Shown here piece by piece: positions 40,041-50,539 of a stretch of 64,000 nt of DNA (positions are counted from its first letter, which is position 1; each line of letters starts with the position of its first letter). Source of the stretch: Bacteroidota bacterium. GTDB lineage: Bacteria; Bacteroidota; Bacteroidia; Flavobacteriales; Weeksellaceae. The stretch covers positions 248,001-312,000 of the forward strand of contig JAEWIR010000046.1 of assembly GCA_023386965.1 (NCBI GenBank), given 5' to 3'. The notes under the pieces were generated by a model. That model worked only from the letters and a program-made list of their open reading frames with translations. It was not told where the DNA came from and made no database searches. Position numbers and translations under genes: made by a program.

Positions 40041-41096
40041 ATGAAAAAGAATACAATCATCAGCATACTGGCCATCCTGGGCATTGCTGTCGCGTTTTAC
40101 TTTATCCTTCAGAACAACAAGAAGAAGAATGAGGAAAAGGTAGCCGTGGTAGCGGAAAAGAATACCAATGTGGCTGTTCGTACCACAGTCGTAAAGCAGG
40201 AAGAGATCAGCGGGGAATTTTCGGTGAACGGTACTTTCCTGCCTAACAGACAGGCACAGATTTCCGCTGAAATGGGTGGACAGCTCATTTCACTGAACGT
40301 TAGAGAGGGGAGTTACGTACGTGCAGGACAAAGTATAGGTCGTCTGGCAGGTGAAAAAGTAAACGTGAACGTTTCCGGTGCGAAAGCCAACCTGGATAAC
40401 GCAGTTATGGCCTTAAACCGTTATGAACAAGCTTACAAAACAGGTGGGGTAACGGCGCTCCAGCTGGATCAGGCCAGACTTCAGGTGAAGAATGCCAGAA
40501 CCCAGCTTCAGTCGGCCAACCTACAGTCAGGCGATACCAACGTAATTTCAAAAGTTAGCGGGATCGTAAACCAAAAGTTTGTAGAAGTAGGTACTGTGCT
40601 TAACCCGGGTACACCTATCGTGGAGGTGGTGGATATCTCTTCAGTTAAACTTAAGGTTGATGTAGACCAGTCATTAGTTAGCCAGCTTTCTGTAGGCAAC
40701 AGCGTTAAAGTGCAGCCCGATGTAATTGAGGGCGCGCTGGATGGCCGGATTACCTTTATTGCACCGGCTGCTTCGGGTGCACTGAAATTTCCTGTAGAAA
40801 TTACCGTTCCCAATTCATTCAACAAACTGAAAGCAGGTATGTACGGAACCGCAATTTTCAGCCGAAGCGGCAGTGGAAGCGTACTCACTATTCCGCGTGA
40901 GGCATTTGTGGGCAGTGTGAGTGACAATACTGTATTTGTAGTACGCAATAACGTAGCCTACCTAACCAAAATTAAAGGGGGTGTCAACTATGGCGACCGT
41001 GTAGAGGTGATCAGTGGGCTGAAGGCCGGAGATGAGGTGGTTACGAGCGGCCAGATCAACCTGACGGACAAAACGCCGATCCGTAAACTGAAATAA
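40041..41096 (+). CDS. RND efflux periplasmic adaptor (membrane fusion protein)
   Basis: 351 residues. An N-terminal membrane anchor (TIISILAILGIAVAFYFIL) is followed by a lipoyl-like half (SAEMGGQLISLNVREGSYVRAGQSIGRL), a short helical hairpin (KANLDNAVMALNRYEQAY..LDQARLQVKNARTQL), the second lipoyl half (VISKVSGIVNQKFVEVGTVLNPG), and beta-barrel and membrane-proximal domains (VKLKVDVDQSLVSQL, VISGLKAGDEVVTSGQ). It bridges the inner-membrane pump and the TolC-like channel. It starts 7 bases after the channel gene and 23 before the pump. Confidence 0.93.
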   Translation: MKKNTIISILAILGIAVAFYFILQNNKKKNEEKVAVVAEKNTNVAVRTTVVKQEEISGEFSVNGTFLPNRQAQISAEMGGQLISLNVREGSYVRAGQSIGRLAGEKVNVNVSGAKANLDNAVMALNRYEQAYKTGGVTALQLDQARLQVKNARTQLQSANLQSGDTNVISKVSGIVNQKFVEVGTVLNPGTPIVEVVDISSVKLKVDVDQSLVSQLSVGNSVKVQPDVIEGALDGRITFIAPAASGALKFPVEITVPNSFNKLKAGMYGTAIFSRSGSGSVLTIPREAFVGSVSDNTVFVVRNNVAYLTKIKGGVNYGDRVEVISGLKAGDEVVTSGQINLTDKTPIRKLK

Positions 41097-41119
41097 TAAT
41101 CGACTAAGCATATATATAG

Positions 41120-44100
41120 ATGAAGTTAGCAGAAGTATCGATTAAACGACCCAGTTTGGTCATCGTAATGCTTGCATTACTGGTCATAGGGGGACTTTTC
41201 AGCTATTCGCAGCTGAATTATGAGCTGATCCCTAAATTTGAAGTTAAAGTAGTAACTGTAGCAACCGTTTATCCGGGTGCCTCGCCCTCCGAGGTGGAAA
41301 ATACGGTTTCGCGAAAAATAGAGGATGCCGTATCTGCCCTGGAAGGAGTAAAAAAGATCCAGTCCAAATCCTATGAGAGTTTATCCGTTGTAATTGTTCA
41401 GTTTAATAATGATGCCGACGTGGATTTTGCCCTGAATGAGGCGCAGCGTAAGATCAATGCCATCCGCTCCGATTTGCCGGAAGATATAGACGAGCCGTCA
41501 CTTACCCAATTCTCACTCTCGGACATGCCGATTGTAAGGATGGGTGTTACGGGTAACCTAACCGAAAATGAGCTGTATGACCTGATAGACCAGAGAATCC
41601 AGCCTGTTTTTTCCAGAATCCCGGGGGTATCCAAGGTAGATATTGTAGGTGGTCAGGAAAGGGAGATCAGAATCAACCTGAATCAGGCGAAAATGGAAGG
41701 CTATGGCATCACCATTCCCGAAGTTCAGCAGATCATTACCATGTCCAACCTGGATTTCCCTACCGGAAGTCTGAAGACTCGTGAAAACAGTACGCTGATC
41801 CGTCTTGCAGGGAAGATCAGTTCCGTGGAGGAGCTGAGAGGCCTCACCATTTCATCCAAGAACGGACAGAATATCCGTCTTTCCGATATCGCTGAGGTTC
41901 AGGATACACAAAAGGTGGCCGATAAAATAGCGAGGATCAACCAGGAAAATACAATGATGCTCCAGGTGCAGAAGCAGACAGATGCCAATGCGGTGGAAGT
42001 AAGCCGTCTGGTTCAGGAAAAAATAGCACAGATAGAAGAGCAGTACAAAGGAAACAATATTAAGATCACGGTTGCCAGTGATACTTCAACCTTTACTCTG
42101 GCCGCTGCGAATGCTGTAATTAAAGATTTACTTATCGCCATCGCGCTTGTGGCCTTTGTAATGATGTTCTTCCTGCACAGCTTCCGTAACGCACTTATCG
42201 TAATGGTGGCCATTCCGACCTCACTTATCGCGACTTTCATAGGAATGTATATCCTCGGATACAGCCTTAACCTGATGAGTTTGCTGGGTCTTTCTCTGGT
42301 GGTAGGTATTCTTGTGGATGATGCGATTGTTGTAATTGAGAACATTCACCGCCACATGGAAATGGGTAAGAACAAGGTGCGTGCTTCCTACGACGGTGCT
42401 AAGGAAATCGGGTTTACAGTTACCGCTATTACATTGGTAATTGTAGTGGTATTCCTGCCTATTGCGATGAGTACGGGTCTCGTATCCGACATTATCTCGC
42501 AGTTCTGTGTCACGGTAATTATTGCTACCATGCTCTCACTGTTGGTGTCTTTTACTGTGGTTCCATGGTTGTTCTCTCGCTACGGGAAACTGGAGGTGAT
42601 AAGCAATACCTCTTTCTTCGGCAAGATTATTTACAAATTTGAGGAAGGACTTACCTGGTTTACCCACAAGATTGAGGGGATATTGAAGTGGAGTCTGGTT
42701 AACAAACTGAAAACCTTTGCCATTACCATTGTGCTCTTCATCAGTGCAATCGCGCTGGCGGTGATGGGTTATATTGGCTCCGACTTTTTCCCGGGTACCG
42801 ATAAAGGGGAATTCCTGGTTCAGATTGAGATGCCGAAAGATACTTCACTGGAAGAGACCAACTTCATTACCCAGGCTGCCGAAAAGCACCTGGCCAAAAA
42901 GGCGGAGATTGTGAAGATGATCACCTCTGTAGGATCTGTGAGTGGCGGTATGGGTGCTATGCAGTCTACCAATTATAAATCGGAAATCAGTGTCGAGCTT
43001 GTTCCGAAAGATGAAAGGGAAGACGATACGAAAGTATATGCGGCCAAACTGAAGCGTGATCTCGAGAAAGTTCTGGTAGGAGCGAAGGTAACTACGGTTC
43101 CGGTCGGATTTATGGGTGCGGAACAGGCTCCGCTGCAGATGACTGTAACCGGTACAACGTTGGAAGATGCGATGGCGTATGCAAAGACCGCTGAAGCACA
43201 GTTGAGAACCATAGACGGTGCCTCTGAAATTAAACTTAGTGTGGAAGAAGGTAACCCTGAAATTTCTGTAACGGTAGACCGTGATAAGATGACTTCTCTC
43301 GGCCTGAATGTAGCCTCCGTTGGTCAGACGCTCAGGACAGCGTTCAGCGGTAATACAGATAATAAATTCCGTACAGGTAATAATGAGTATGATATCAATA
43401 TCATCCTTGATGAAGCCAACAGAACCAGTATAGATGATGTCCGGAACATCAACTTCGTGAACCAGCAGGGTATGAGAATACAGCTATCACAGTTTGCCGA
43501 TATTAACTTTACCTCCGGACCGGCTTTGCTGGAAAGGTATGACAGGTCACCGTCGGTTACCGTGCAGGCTCAGACGGTAGGTAAAACCACCGGAACAGTG
43601 GCTTCCGAGTGGGAAGCCAAGATGGCTGAAATTAAGAAACCAGCAGGTGTGAACTGGGTATGGGGCGGAAATATGGAAAACCAGAGTGAAGGTTTCGGAA
43701 CACTGGGTGTTGCACTTCTTGCCGCCATCATGTTGGTATATATGATTATGGTTGTCCTTTATAATGACTTCCTGAAGCCTTTTATCGTACTCTTCTCAAT
43801 ACCGCTGTCATTTATCGGTGCCTTATGGGCGCTGGCATTGACTAATCAGAGTTTGAACATATTTACGATACTCGGTATCATCATGCTGATCGGTCTTGTG
43901 GCCAAGAATGCCATTCTTCTTGTTGATTTTGCCAACCACAGGGTTGATAAAGGCGAGACTATCGAAAATGCGCTGATCCAGGCCAACCATGCCCGTTTGA
44001 GACCTATCCTGATGACCACGATCGCGATGGTATTCGGTATGTTGCCTATTGCTCTGGCATCGGGCGCCGCAGCAGAGATGAACAACGGTCTGGCCATTGT

Positions 44101-44275
44101 GATTATTGGTGGACTTATCTCTTCACTCTTCCTTACACTGATCATCGTACCGGTAGTATACCTTATTATGGTAAGGCTGGAAAACAGATTCAGCAAAAAG
44201 GAAAAGACCAACTATGAAGAGGAAATGGTTGCAGATTATGAGCATATCCATCCGGAAAACGAACTGGAATTTTAA
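41120..44275 (+). CDS. RND efflux pump permease (AcrB/MdtB type)
   Basis: 1051 residues, twelve membrane helices with two large periplasmic loops. Family marks: an N-terminal VSIKRPSLVIVMLALLVIGG helix, YPGASPSEVENTVSRKIEDA (porter domain), the proton-relay pair in VVGILVDDAIVVIENIHRH (TM4), GSDFFPGTDKGEF, and the C-terminal GLVAKNAILLVDFANH and RLRPILMTTIAMVFGMLPIA-type segments (TM11). It would expel hydrophobic compounds or antibiotics using the proton gradient. Last gene of the tetR operon, closed by a perfect terminator. Substrate range cannot be read from sequence. Confidence 0.94.
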   Translation: MKLAEVSIKRPSLVIVMLALLVIGGLFSYSQLNYELIPKFEVKVVTVATVYPGASPSEVENTVSRKIEDAVSALEGVKKIQSKSYESLSVVIVQFNNDADVDFALNEAQRKINAIRSDLPEDIDEPSLTQFSLSDMPIVRMGVTGNLTENELYDLIDQRIQPVFSRIPGVSKVDIVGGQEREIRINLNQAKMEGYGITIPEVQQIITMSNLDFPTGSLKTRENSTLIRLAGKISSVEELRGLTISSKNGQNIRLSDIAEVQDTQKVADKIARINQENTMMLQVQKQTDANAVEVSRLVQEKIAQIEEQYKGNNIKITVASDTSTFTLAAANAVIKDLLIAIALVAFVMMFFLHSFRNALIVMVAIPTSLIATFIGMYILGYSLNLMSLLGLSLVVGILVDDAIVVIENIHRHMEMGKNKVRASYDGAKEIGFTVTAITLVIVVVFLPIAMSTGLVSDIISQFCVTVIIATMLSLLVSFTVVPWLFSRYGKLEVISNTSFFGKIIYKFEEGLTWFTHKIEGILKWSLVNKLKTFAITIVLFISAIALAVMGYIGSDFFPGTDKGEFLVQIEMPKDTSLEETNFITQAAEKHLAKKAEIVKMITSVGSVSGGMGAMQSTNYKSEISVELVPKDEREDDTKVYAAKLKRDLEKVLVGAKVTTVPVGFMGAEQAPLQMTVTGTTLEDAMAYAKTAEAQLRTIDGASEIKLSVEEGNPEISVTVDRDKMTSLGLNVASVGQTLRTAFSGNTDNKFRTGNNEYDINIILDEANRTSIDDVRNINFVNQQGMRIQLSQFADINFTSGPALLERYDRSPSVTVQAQTVGKTTGTVASEWEAKMAEIKKPAGVNWVWGGNMENQSEGFGTLGVALLAAIMLVYMIMVVLYNDFLKPFIVLFSIPLSFIGALWALALTNQSLNIFTILGIIMLIGLVAKNAILLVDFANHRVDKGETIENALIQANHARLRPILMTTIAMVFGMLPIALASGAAAEMNNGLAIVIIGGLISSLFLTLIIVPVVYLIMVRLENRFSKKEKTNYEEEMVADYEHIHPENELEF

Positions 44276-44294
44276 AATAAGTAAATCCATAATA

Positions 44295-44329
44295 AACACC
44301 CCTGAAGAAATCTCTTCAGGGGTGTTTTT
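44295..44329 (+). terminator. Terminator of the efflux operon
   Basis: AACACCCCTGAAGA and TCTTCAGGGGTGTT form a perfect 14-bp stem with an AATC loop, then a T run. Confidence 0.92.
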
Positions 44330-44760
44330 ATATTGCTCCCGACTGGATGCGAGTTCGGGCCCTGTAATTTCGTGCAATGGATTGGAAGGCTGAGTTATGT
44401 ATGTTTAATTAATTGTTATTAAACAGCCTTGCGGGCGATTTTTTTTATGAAGTTTAAATAAACTAGAATGAAGGGATATTTGGTAAAATAATCAAAAAAA
44501 TAAATGCAAATCGGAAGGGGTGGAAACCATACCGTTGAGTGAATATTTCAATGGATTACCAAACTGATAGGGTTTAAGTGTGTTTATTGCGGGCATATCT
44601 TGAGATTCAGATCATTTTTACTCTTTGTACTATTAAACGCAATCTGCTGTTTAAGACAATTTTGGTTTATATGTCACTTATAATACCTGCACTAATTAAT
44701 CGCGGGGCTCTATTTTTAAAAATAGTGTATCTTTATGCCGAATTAAATAAATTATTTTCA
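44330..44760 (+). other. Intergenic region before the first T9SS protein gene, with a palindrome at the promoter
   Basis: About 430 bases without a convincing gene; an in-frame GTG extension from 44578 has no signal peptide and is likely untranslated. Near the end, CTATTTTTAAAAATAG (44710-44725) is a perfect 16-bp palindrome two bases before TATCTTTA (44728-44735), a one-mismatch -7 element 25 nt from the ATG. The palindrome may be an operator. Confidence 0.45.
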
Positions 44761-47634
44761 ATGAGTCAATTTTATCATTTACGGAAAAAACCTCTGCGCT
44801 CACGCGCGACCGGTTTTATTACCGGTATCGGGATTGCCGTGCTTACAGCTTTAGCCGGTGGTGAACTGAATGCACAGGTGAGTGGGTATGTGTTTTCCCA
44901 GAGTAACGGAACTTTTAACAGTATTGCCGGCACAGGTACTCTTGTAGCAGGCAGCGAAGCTACAACTTCTACCACCAATGATACCGCTGGTTGGACTGTG
45001 AACCTGCCGTTTGCTTTTAACTTTAGTGGTGTTGTACATAACTCCATTTATGTTAACTCGAACGGAGCTGCGATCTTTGGGGCAAATACAAGTATGGCCT
45101 CATCGGTAATTTCTACTGCCACCGCTTATGACGGTGCAATCGCAGTGATGAACCGTGACCTATGGGGTGTGTTCATTACCTCAGGGGTAACCACATCGGG
45201 TTCTAATATTATTACTAACGTTGGTTCTTTTAAAGGTCTGGAAATTGGAAAACAGCTTAACAATGTCAATGGTATTCCAGCGGGAGCTACAGTAACTGCG
45301 TTCGATCCAACTGCCGGTACGATTACGATGTCTGCACCCGCTACATCGAGTTCAGCTGCAGCAGTGGTGAGATACGGCACGGGGAAAATATTTACCTCCG
45401 TGGTGGGTACTGCACCGAACAGGACATTCATTATAGAATGGAATGGCTACAATGACTACGGCACAACGGTTTCTTTAAGTAATTTTATGTCATTTCAACT
45501 CCATCTGTCTGAAACGACCAATCAGGTTTCAACGGTCTATGGTGATTACTATAATGTAAGTACTACAAGCAAGACCAACCAGATCGGTCTTCGCGGAAGC
45601 TCTACATCCGATTATTTCAACAGAAGCGGCGCAGTAGGAAATGCATGGACGAATACTTCTGCAGGTACCACAAATGGGGCTACCGTGTCCAGGGATAATA
45701 CCAATTTCCCTGCATCCGGTCTTACCTTCAGCTGGAGTGTACCTTCCTGTTTTGCGCCGTTTAACTTTCAAATTCCCACCATAACCACCACAACAGCAGG
45801 GTTTACTTGGAATGCCTCAACTACATCTGTATCTAACGGATATACAGTATACTACAGTTCAACGAATGCAGCACCGGATTCTTCAACTGTACTTGATGCT
45901 ACCAACTCAGTTACTAGTACCGGACTTGGTGCGTCTGTTACCGGTTTAACACCTGCTACTACTTACTATGTTTGGGTACGTTCAAACTGTTCCACTTCTG
46001 TTCAGAGTGCCTGGCTGCCGGTACAGTCATTTGTAACAGCTTGTGTGCCTGCTACCTCAATGTTTGAAAACTTTGACAGCTATGGAACCGGGAATATAGT
46101 TCCAACCTGCTGGGTGAGGCTGGCACCTGCTGCTTCTCCCGGATCGCAGACCATAACCAGCACCACGCCGGCTTCAGGTACGAGGAATATTTATCAATAT
46201 TCAACTTCATCAACAGAACCTGTAATTGTTGTGTTGCCTGAATTCAGTAATGTGAATGCGGGAACAAACTGGTTACGTTTTAAAGCGCGTGTTAGTACTG
46301 CACCGGGATCACTGGATGTAGGTTATGTTACCGATGTAACTAATCCGACATCATTTGTTGTTATCTCTACCCTAAACATAACCAATACAACTTATACCGT
46401 AGCTGCCGCAGAGTATACAGTACCTGTGCCTTCCACGGTTCCGGCAAATGCACGTCTGGCGATCCGTAATGCAGCTGACGGTAAATCCTATTACTGGGAC
46501 GATGTTTATTGGGAAGCTATGCCAACCTGCTTTCCTGTAACCTCAATTGCATTTGCCGCGCCAACAAGCACCAGCGGTCAGGTATCGTGGACTCCACCGG
46601 CAACTGCTCCTGCTAACGGTTACACTGTTTATTACAGTACGGTAAATGCAGCACCAACCTCATCTACAGTACTTAATTCAACAAACTCGGTAACCACAGC
46701 AACTCCTTCGGCAACGCTTAGCGGTTTATCGGCTTCTTCTACTTATTATGTGTGGGTACGCACCAACTGTTCATCCACCGATGTAAGTATTTGGGAAGGC
46801 GGTACGTCGTTCAACACATTATGTGGACCTGTAGCAGCACCGTTGACTCAGTCATTCAGCTCAGGTTCACTTCCAAATTGCTGGATCAGTGCGAACCCAA
46901 CAACTGCATCTACAAGTGCCGCTGCTTTCTGGAAATTCACCGGCACGGCAGATTATGGAGCTGCTATTGCAAACAGTGTAAAACCTTCGGGTACTTTTGC
47001 CTGGGTGGATGCCAGTTCACCGTACGACAATGAGCATACGGTTCAGCTTCTTACTCCCGAGATTAACCTGACAGGTCTTACCAATCCGTACGTACAGTTT
47101 GAATGGTATAAAAATCACCTGACTTCAACCGGTACATTGCCTGCATACGATAATAATAAACTGTTGGTGCACATTAGTACAGACGGTACAAACTGGACAG
47201 AAATTTTTGCTGATGATACAAACTCCAGCACCTGGCGTACAGTTGGAATTCCACTTGCCTCATCTTATGTAGGAGCTACTGTGAGAATTAGGTTCACTGT
47301 AGATAAAGACGTAGCTGGAAATGGTTATTTCTATGATGATGTACTTTTGGATGAATTTGCAGTGATGCAAAATCCTAATTTGGCCACAGGTGAAGTTATC
47401 GCTGAAACCAGAAGTGTAAAAGTATATCCTAATCCATTTACGGATTTGGTAAATATATCGGATGCTAAGGATCTCCAAAGTGTTTCTGTAATAGATATGT
47501 CCGGAAGGTTAGTGAAAACCATCACATTTGCCGGAAGGCCTGTTAATCTCGGAGAATTGAAATCCGGTCTGTATGTTCTTAAGTTAGAATACAAAGATGG
47601 TTCAGTGAAATCTGTAAAAGCAGTTAAAAAATAA
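44761..47634 (+). CDS. T9SS-secreted surface protein with FN3 and MAM-like domains
   Basis: 957 residues from the ATG before the long signal peptide (RATGFITGIGIAVLTALAGGELNAQ). After a Thr/Ser/Asn-rich beta region (to about 325), there are two fibronectin-III domains (NGYTVYYSSTNAAPDSSTVL..TYYVWVRSNCS and a second near-copy). Between and after them lie two MAM/jelly-roll-like domains (FENFDSYGTGNIVPTCW; SFSSGSLPNCWISANPTT..FAWVDASSPYDNEH). The last ~70 residues are a type A T9SS sorting domain (VKVYPNPFTDLVNISD..GLYVLKLEYKDGS..VKK). It should be exported through the Por/T9SS system and anchored or released outside the cell. It is first of three tandem paralogous genes, each with its own terminator. 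Confidence 0.85.
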   Translation: MSQFYHLRKKPLRSRATGFITGIGIAVLTALAGGELNAQVSGYVFSQSNGTFNSIAGTGTLVAGSEATTSTTNDTAGWTVNLPFAFNFSGVVHNSIYVNSNGAAIFGANTSMASSVISTATAYDGAIAVMNRDLWGVFITSGVTTSGSNIITNVGSFKGLEIGKQLNNVNGIPAGATVTAFDPTAGTITMSAPATSSSAAAVVRYGTGKIFTSVVGTAPNRTFIIEWNGYNDYGTTVSLSNFMSFQLHLSETTNQVSTVYGDYYNVSTTSKTNQIGLRGSSTSDYFNRSGAVGNAWTNTSAGTTNGATVSRDNTNFPASGLTFSWSVPSCFAPFNFQIPTITTTTAGFTWNASTTSVSNGYTVYYSSTNAAPDSSTVLDATNSVTSTGLGASVTGLTPATTYYVWVRSNCSTSVQSAWLPVQSFVTACVPATSMFENFDSYGTGNIVPTCWVRLAPAASPGSQTITSTTPASGTRNIYQYSTSSTEPVIVVLPEFSNVNAGTNWLRFKARVSTAPGSLDVGYVTDVTNPTSFVVISTLNITNTTYTVAAAEYTVPVPSTVPANARLAIRNAADGKSYYWDDVYWEAMPTCFPVTSIAFAAPTSTSGQVSWTPPATAPANGYTVYYSTVNAAPTSSTVLNSTNSVTTATPSATLSGLSASSTYYVWVRTNCSSTDVSIWEGGTSFNTLCGPVAAPLTQSFSSGSLPNCWISANPTTASTSAAAFWKFTGTADYGAAIANSVKPSGTFAWVDASSPYDNEHTVQLLTPEINLTGLTNPYVQFEWYKNHLTSTGTLPAYDNNKLLVHISTDGTNWTEIFADDTNSSTWRTVGIPLASSYVGATVRIRFTVDKDVAGNGYFYDDVLLDEFAVMQNPNLATGEVIAETRSVKVYPNPFTDLVNISDAKDLQSVSVIDMSGRLVKTITFAGRPVNLGELKSGLYVLKLEYKDGSVKSVKAVKK

Positions 47635-47654
47635 TAATTTAACAAATATTGAAG

Positions 47655-47680
47655 AGGCAGCGATTGAGCTGCCTTTTTTT
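47655..47680 (+). terminator. Terminator after the first T9SS gene
   Basis: AGGCAGC and GCTGCCT around GATTGA, then seven T. Confidence 0.88.
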
Positions 47681-47826
47681 ATGTCCAGTAATTGTTAAAC
47701 GATTGTTTGCTTCTTAGTTTATATGATTAAATACTACGTTTTACGTAATGGAATAAATTAAACGTAATTAAATGTTCTGTATTATCAAAAATGATGTACA
47801 TTTACCGTAATTTAAAAACTATTATT

Positions 47827-50481
47827 ATGAGGAAAATTTTACTAATGTGCCTGCTTTCATTGGTCGGCACATACGCGGTAGCGCAAAATGACTGTGCCAC
47901 CGCAATTCCGATTACGGCGCTTCCGTTTTCCAGTGGAGCGCAGACCACATGTGGTTCGGTGAATGACTATCCAGCCGGAAGTTACGGAAATGCGAATTAT
48001 GGTGATGGAGAAGACTTCGTTTACTCCATAAACATAACCACCGCGCCTGTAAATTTACAGATTGCGCTGGGCGGCACAGCCACCTGGAAGATTGCCGCCG
48101 TACATAGCGCCTGCGCCCCAACCCCAGCAAACAGTATGGGGTTTGTTGCTACCAGTTCCGGCAGTAGTGCAACTGGCGTGGTGACCATTCCGACCAATGG
48201 CACCTACTATATTTTTGTGGATACCTGGCCAACGCCTGCATGTGGCAGCTTTACGCTTAGTATCACCGAGGGACCACAGTCTCCTCAATGTGCAACTTTA
48301 ACAGGTCCTGCAAATGGCAGTACAGTAACCACCCTAACTCCTTCGCTTAGCTGGACAGCTCCGACTTCAGGGGTAGCCCCAACCGGTTACAAGGTATACC
48401 TGGGAACTACCAATCCGCCTACAACTCTGGCTTCAACAGTTACCGCACCGGCAACAACCTATACTGCCAGCCTTACACAGTATAATACACCGTATTATTG
48501 GTATGTGGTGCCTACCAACGGGGGTGCTGATGCTATAGGTTGTAATGCCACGATTTGGTCATTTACAAGCCCTGCCGCACCTGCTGCACCTGCAAATGAT
48601 GATTGTGCGAATGCTGTTGTGCTTACCGCTAATACCGGTGCAACATGTGCAACGCCCGTAAGCGGCACCACCCTTGGCGCTACCGAGTCTATGCCTGCAG
48701 GAGCTTGCAGTGGTGCACCCAATGATGATGTTTGGTATTCGTTTGTAGCTACAGGTACAACCCATATTGTTACCCTTTCCAATATAGTGTCGGTAGGTAA
48801 TCCTTCCGCAACGGATATGTATTTTCAGGTAATGAGTGGAACCTGCGGTTCTACAACCAGTTTACTCTGTTCCGATCCTAACACGGGTACGGTAACAGGA
48901 CTCACAGTGGGAAATACTTATTATATAAGAGTATATACATATTCAAGCACACAGACAGCTGCTGCTACATTTGATATCTGCGTAACAAGTCCGCCGCCCC
49001 CACCAGCAAACGATGACTGTGCAGGCGCAGTAACTCTTACGGTGAATCCGGATTATTTATGTGGAGTGTTTGCTTCGGGTACAACTGTAAGTGCAACGGC
49101 TTCTACTGAAACAGCACCTAGCTGTGGTGCTAGCGGAACCAATGACGATGTTTGGTTTAAATTTACAGCGACCGGACCGGCGCACAGAATTGCATTATCC
49201 AATGTGTCAGGCAGCACCGATATGGCTATGGCACTTTACAGCGGTGCGTGTGGTTCTCTTGTTCAGGTGGCCTGCAGTGATCCGAATACATTAAATGCCA
49301 CGGGATTAACAGCAGGTTCAGTATACTACGTACGTGTCTGGACAATTACATCAACGGCAACTACCAGAGCAACTTTTGACATCTGTGTAGGGACGCAGCC
49401 GCCGGTTCCGGCCAATGACGACTGTTCAGGTGCTGTTAGTCTTACTGTAAATCCTGATTTGCTGTGTGGGTCATTTGCACAGGGGTACACCGACAGTGCT
49501 ACTGCTTCTACTGAAACAGCACCTACCTGTGCGGCCAGCGGTGTTAATGATGATGTTTGGTACAGCTTCGTCGCTACAGGATCAAACCATGTTGTTTCGC
49601 TTTATGACGTATCCGGCAGTACAGATATGGCTATGGCCCTGTACAGTGGCGTATGCGGTAGTTTAGTTGCGGTTCAGTGCAGTGATCCGAACACGATGAC
49701 AGCAACTGGTCTTACAGCAGGAACAACTTACTACGTGAGGGTGTATACATATACTTCAACAGCTACAACCAGAGCGTCATTTAAAATATGTGTAGGAACA
49801 CCACCACCGCCTCCTGCAAATGATACTTGTGCTACTGCAATCGCAGGACAGCCGGCAAATTCGTCTACACCTTACACAAATACACAGGATGCGACCAGCG
49901 CAACAAATTCAGGTGGTTTTGTTGGTGCGTGTACAGGAACCAGCGGAATGAATGACGGTGTTTGGTATACAGTTACAGGTGACGGTGGAAACATGACAGT
50001 TACAGTAACGCCAACAGGATGGGATGCAGAAATTGGGGTATTTACAGGAACCTGCGGAACATTCACCTGTGTGACCAGTGTGGATGCAACAGGAAGTGGT
50101 AGTGCTGAAACAGTGACGTTCCTCTCCACAGTTGGTGCAACGTACTACATCAACGTCGGACATTATAGTGGAAGCACTGATTCTCCGGAAGGTCCTTTCA
50201 GTATCACTATCGCCACAACAGGATCTTTGAAAACAAACGACGTCGTTGCGAATGCGAATGAGGTGAAAGTTTACCCGAACCCGTTTGCTGATTTGGTAAA
50301 CATCTCTGATGTAAAAGATCTGAAGTCAGTTTCTGTGGTAGATATGTCCGGAAGATTGGTAAAAACAATTGCCAATCCGGGAAGACAGATCAATCTGAGT
50401 GAATTGAAAACCGGTCTTTATATCCTGAAACTGGATTATAAGGATGGAACTTCCCAAACCGTGAAAGCGATTAAGAAGTAA
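47827..50481 (+). CDS. T9SS-secreted protein with tandem ANDDC beta-domain repeats
   Basis: 884 residues from the ATG before the signal peptide MRKILLMCLLSLVGTYAVAQ. An N-terminal copy (NDCATAIPITALPF) is followed by an FN3-like domain (PANGSTVTTLTPSLSWTAP..YWYVVPTNGG). Then come four ~125-140 residue units that each start PANDDC or PANDTC and contain NDDVWYSFVATG or similar, GSTDMAMALYSGACGSL, C-S-D-P-N and TYYVRVYTYTSTATTRA. Each is cysteine-containing and probably a calcium- or disulfide-stabilised beta-sandwich. The C-terminus is a T9SS type A sorting domain nearly identical to its neighbours'. Probably an adhesin-like surface protein; ligand unknown. Confidence 0.82.
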   Translation: MRKILLMCLLSLVGTYAVAQNDCATAIPITALPFSSGAQTTCGSVNDYPAGSYGNANYGDGEDFVYSINITTAPVNLQIALGGTATWKIAAVHSACAPTPANSMGFVATSSGSSATGVVTIPTNGTYYIFVDTWPTPACGSFTLSITEGPQSPQCATLTGPANGSTVTTLTPSLSWTAPTSGVAPTGYKVYLGTTNPPTTLASTVTAPATTYTASLTQYNTPYYWYVVPTNGGADAIGCNATIWSFTSPAAPAAPANDDCANAVVLTANTGATCATPVSGTTLGATESMPAGACSGAPNDDVWYSFVATGTTHIVTLSNIVSVGNPSATDMYFQVMSGTCGSTTSLLCSDPNTGTVTGLTVGNTYYIRVYTYSSTQTAAATFDICVTSPPPPPANDDCAGAVTLTVNPDYLCGVFASGTTVSATASTETAPSCGASGTNDDVWFKFTATGPAHRIALSNVSGSTDMAMALYSGACGSLVQVACSDPNTLNATGLTAGSVYYVRVWTITSTATTRATFDICVGTQPPVPANDDCSGAVSLTVNPDLLCGSFAQGYTDSATASTETAPTCAASGVNDDVWYSFVATGSNHVVSLYDVSGSTDMAMALYSGVCGSLVAVQCSDPNTMTATGLTAGTTYYVRVYTYTSTATTRASFKICVGTPPPPPANDTCATAIAGQPANSSTPYTNTQDATSATNSGGFVGACTGTSGMNDGVWYTVTGDGGNMTVTVTPTGWDAEIGVFTGTCGTFTCVTSVDATGSGSAETVTFLSTVGATYYINVGHYSGSTDSPEGPFSITIATTGSLKTNDVVANANEVKVYPNPFADLVNISDVKDLKSVSVVDMSGRLVKTIANPGRQINLSELKTGLYILKLDYKDGTSQTVKAIKK

Positions 50482-50507
50482 TCAGCTATTTTTATCAGTA
50501 AAAAAGG

Positions 50508-50539
50508 CTGTCTCACCGCTTGGTGGGACAGTTTTTTTT
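50508..50539 (+). terminator. Terminator after the second T9SS gene
   Basis: CTGTCTCACC and GGTGGGACAG (one GU pair) around GCTT, then eight T. Confidence 0.88.

Noticed and set aside
44578..44760. GTG-initiated 61-residue extension of the first T9SS protein
   Set aside because: It would put a long non-signal segment before the signal peptide, and a -7-like element lies inside it.
47827..50481. Repetitive pattern considered as a CRISPR-like array
   Set aside because: The repeats are coding, hundreds of bases apart, and translate to protein domains; no short regularly spaced repeats occur.
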